Assembly (NCBI GenBank): GCA_013115135.1
Contig: JABANP010000369.1
Coordinates: 1 to 53,891 of the forward strand
Source: Perkinsus olseni
Lineage: Eukaryota; Perkinsozoa; Perkinsida; Perkinsidae
DNA: 53,891 bases
Direction: 5' to 3'
Shown here: positions 51,679 through 53,891 of the stretch, piece by piece
Numbering within the stretch: position 1 is the first letter of the stretch
How the letters are laid out: every line of letters starts with the position of its first letter
Translations under genes and position numbers: made by a program
The notes under the pieces: model-generated
Databases searched by the model: none
What the model was told of the DNA's origin: nothing
Seen by the model: only the letters and a program-made list of their open reading frames with translations

Positions 51679-52266
51679 AGAACTATATGGGACAAGTTTC
51701 ACACTCTCTGGGAGTATTCTCTGTCGACCGAGATGGAGTTTGACCCGAAAATAGCCATGCTAGGAGGACAGGCCAAAAGTAAGTAACCGTAGTAGCTCGA
51801 GAATGCCTATCGACAGACTATGTAATGACTGTTATTATCCTTCAATGACTGTTCTTTATTTACCTGTCTCAGTACATTTTCTGAGACATGATGGTTGTAG
51901 TTGACTCAACTAAGTTGAGTCTCATCGCCTGATGTGGGTTAATGCATGAATCATTACTGATGACGTACTTCAGGTGTGCCACGCACCGTGTGTGCTCAAA
52001 TATGCATATAACCATTTGTGAGACCGCAAATGAGGATAATAAGAGACGTGGAATGTTTGCTCCCCCAAAGCCAATGAAACACCGGAAGACGGTGACTGCT
52101 CCAACACGAAATAATATCTGTATATCTCCTTCGGTAGGCTCCCGACCAGGCTCCCGAGGAATCCCGACCACTGGGTTATGGAGCAGCCACTATTTGTGGC
52201 CTGACTCACTAGTACATAATGCTAGTAGAATCTGGGGCCCAGATGTACATTATCTTCTCCGCTACG
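51679..52266. other. Hairpin-bearing intergenic stretch
   Basis: TGTCTCAG...CTGAGACA (51868-51891) and GACTCAACTAAGTTGAGTC (51902-51920) are clear stem-loops. No gene is recognised. Confidence 0.4.
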
Positions 52267-52341
52267 TGCCCGCGTAGTCTAGCTGGTTATGGCTCGTGGC
52301 TATCTCCCACGTAATCAGGGTTCGAGTCCCTGCATCAGGAT
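52267..52341 (+). tRNA. tRNA-like sequence with unpaired acceptor stem
   Basis: TAGTCTAGCTGGTTATGG (A-box and D-arm), a 5-bp anticodon stem CGTGG/CCACG with loop CTATCTC, and a perfect T-arm CAGGGTTCGAGTCCCTG. The presumed acceptor strands (GCCCGCG and CATCAGG) do not pair, so function is doubtful. The loop would give anticodon ATC, unusual for a nuclear tRNA-Asp. Confidence 0.55.
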
Positions 52342-52440
52342 GCCAATACATTGGTACATTTAATGTACCTCGGAATGACCGTCATTCAATGACGGTATAC
52401 GGATTCATTTAATGTACTACATTAAACGCAGTGCGTAACG
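52342..52440. repeat. Palindrome cluster after the tRNA-like sequence
   Basis: ACATTTAATGTAC, ACCGTCATTCAATGACGGT and CATTTAATGTACTACATTAAA follow in succession, forming short AT-rich stem-loops. Confidence 0.6.
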
Positions 52441-52870
52441 CCTAACGTCGGAAGCGAGCAACAGGATCCCGATGGAAGCGGGGGCCAGCCAAGAGAACAC
52501 ACCGGGAGAAGGTCAGCCCAGGCTGCTACCTGGTGCTGTTAAAACTACCTGAAAAATTACCTGGCACGCACTCGGATGCGTGCATGCCAGGGTGACCCGG
52601 TTCAAGGACCTGAAACTGCGTCCGCCAGTGATGATCACAGAGTATTTCGAACAACGGAAAGATATGTTACAAGCTCGCATCAAGTAGAAAAACACGATGC
52701 AGCAGGAACTAGAGGGAGATTCTGTCGAGGTATCTCGTTGATGCTGAGGTCCGAGAAGAGTTCAACCACGGACGCACGGCTGCTCTGAAGGTAGGCCGAA
52801 ACCCGACATGGGCGTGAGATGATCCATGTCGCTCTGGTAGTCCCTGGTTGATATCGACCAGAGATGGCGT

Positions 52871-53879
52871 TCAGGGTGCTCCGCCGTTGGAAAGAATGGT
52901 TGGGTGGATGGAAAAATGGGAAAATACAGAAAAATACGGCAACAATGGAAAAATATGGAAAAATTTTTCGCGCTTCGCGCGTTAATCTTGAATCCATCGG
53001 GTTTGCGACTGTGCAAAGGAAAGCTGAATTTGCGACACGTGCCCGCAAACCTAATTCACCCTATGAGTCTCACAGTAATCGCTGAGCGCCGCTCAGTGAG
53101 CGGTCCTCGTGTAATGCATTCATGTCCTCGGAGAGCCACCTCGTACATGATTTGACCTGGAAGTCTGCCGTTCTAATCTTGCGCTCTTGTGAAACGCCAC
53201 AGTCCAAGTATTGGAAACTTCGCTAGATCTTGCAAGAACGCAAGATCGAAATGTCGTTTCTTGGTGGGCGGTGCCCACTGGGCACTGCCCAGGGCACCTC
53301 CTCCTCCTCATCCTCCTCCCTCCAGGGTCCTCTGGTGTCTCTTTTGAACGTGTTGCTGTTGTCGGCGGATGTTGCCCCTTGTGCGTAGCCACGAAGTCGA
53401 CAACGGTAGCCGTTACGGTCGATATGTCCAATTCGTTCTTACGCGCGCCAATCACGTCTATTCCATTCCTGTGGGCGACCATCCATTGTGGGAATATGTG
53501 AATGAAAGAGAGGGGAGGTCAACTCAGAACTCATTGCCCAGCACGTCGGATCTCTGGGGGAAGAGCAGCCGTTGGAGTTGAGAATGCGTATTTTGTATGA
53601 GCGCCCGGCGGGCGCCGCCCGCCCAGGGTCGGCGCGTTGCGTTGCAAATCGCAGTCTGTCCCCCGATTTGCGACACCAGTGGCGAAAATTCTACTGCCAA
53701 GCCTCCGGTTCCCACGCTTTGGCTTACGGGTGGGCCGAAAAACGGTTCTTTGGGTGGATTTCCTGTGGTTTCACGTTATTTTGCTATTTTTCCATATTTT
53801 TCCACCATTTTGTTGCGGCAGGAAATTTTCCGCAGGAAAGATTGGGAAAATAGAATTGCTGCCATTTTGGAGCACCCTG
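52871..53879. mobile_element. Non-autonomous hAT-like element with perfect 8-bp target duplication
   Basis: The ends are inverted repeats CAGGGTGCTCC (52871-52881) and GGAGCACCCTG (53869-53879), typical of hAT termini. The flanks are identical: ATGGCGTT at 52863-52870 and 53880-53887. Subterminal arrays of GGAAAAATA-like words (about 52908-52970) face inverted TATTTTTCC-like words (about 53776-53812). The core has GC-rich hairpins (GGGCGGTGCCCACTGGGCAC near 53268-53287) and no transposase frame. Length is 1009 bp. Confidence 0.85.
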
Positions 53880-53891
53880 ATGGCGTTGCAT

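Noticed and set aside
52267..52341. Functional nuclear tRNA with anticodon ATC
   Set aside because: The D-, anticodon and T-arms look good but the acceptor strands do not pair and ATC would be atypical, so it is kept only as tRNA-like.

Overview
This is a eukaryotic nuclear window: genes are split into short exons by small GT-AG introns (mostly about 40 to 130 nt), there are no bacterial operons or Shine-Dalgarno sites, and intergenic DNA is packed with hairpins, microsatellites and transposon remains. The gene style (dense small introns, papain-like and subtilisin-like proteases, an ABC transporter of YddA/ABCD type) suggests a protist, and I lean to an alveolate such as Perkinsus. That assignment is inference; the sequence does not prove it.

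Layout. 1-775: arrays of short palindromic motifs around a core with a tRNA-like T-arm. 846-963: a MITE-like inverted-repeat element. 1088-3822: a KH-domain RNA-binding protein whose 16 exons join in consistent phase. 4869-7394: an unidentified multi-exon gene region. 7679-11670: MCM-binding protein. 11672-17320: hairpin-rich DNA with one uncharacterised multi-exon candidate. 17325-18245: a decayed transposase-like gene. 19506-20391: AT-rich palindrome arrays. 21489-24430: a tRNA-Asn-like fragment and two uncharacterised multi-exon candidates. 26554-28506: a papain-family cysteine protease, nine exons. 28560-30941: tandem repeats. 31533-37838: an LTR retrotransposon with near-identical 203-bp LTRs, itself interrupted by a hAT-like non-autonomous element with a perfect 8-bp target duplication. 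37971-39513: an orphan minus-strand gene. About 41164-45784: an ABC transporter with a whole antisense tRNA-Pro gene in one intron. 47998-48380: a frameshifted subtilisin C-terminus on the minus strand, cut off beside a Ty3/gypsy-type integrase relic (48415-49875). 50300-52450: a coiled-coil ORF, hairpins and a tRNA-like sequence. 52871-53879: a second hAT-like non-autonomous element with a perfect 8-bp target duplication.

The most unusual signal is shared between unrelated genes. At least fifteen small introns, or intervals with convincing splice sites, contain the tRNA T-arm/B-box consensus GGTTCGANTCC in one orientation or the other. In the shortest cases the T-arm is almost the whole intron, and in one the donor site overlaps it. 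Two further short motifs recur in the same kind of intron: GCGCGCGCC-TAG-N-TGATCGAT and AATTTCGTGGCGCGCG. This looks like a family of tRNA-derived, introner-like introns. The second theme is non-autonomous elements built as motif array, core, inverted motif array, at least two of which have hAT-type 8-bp target duplications.
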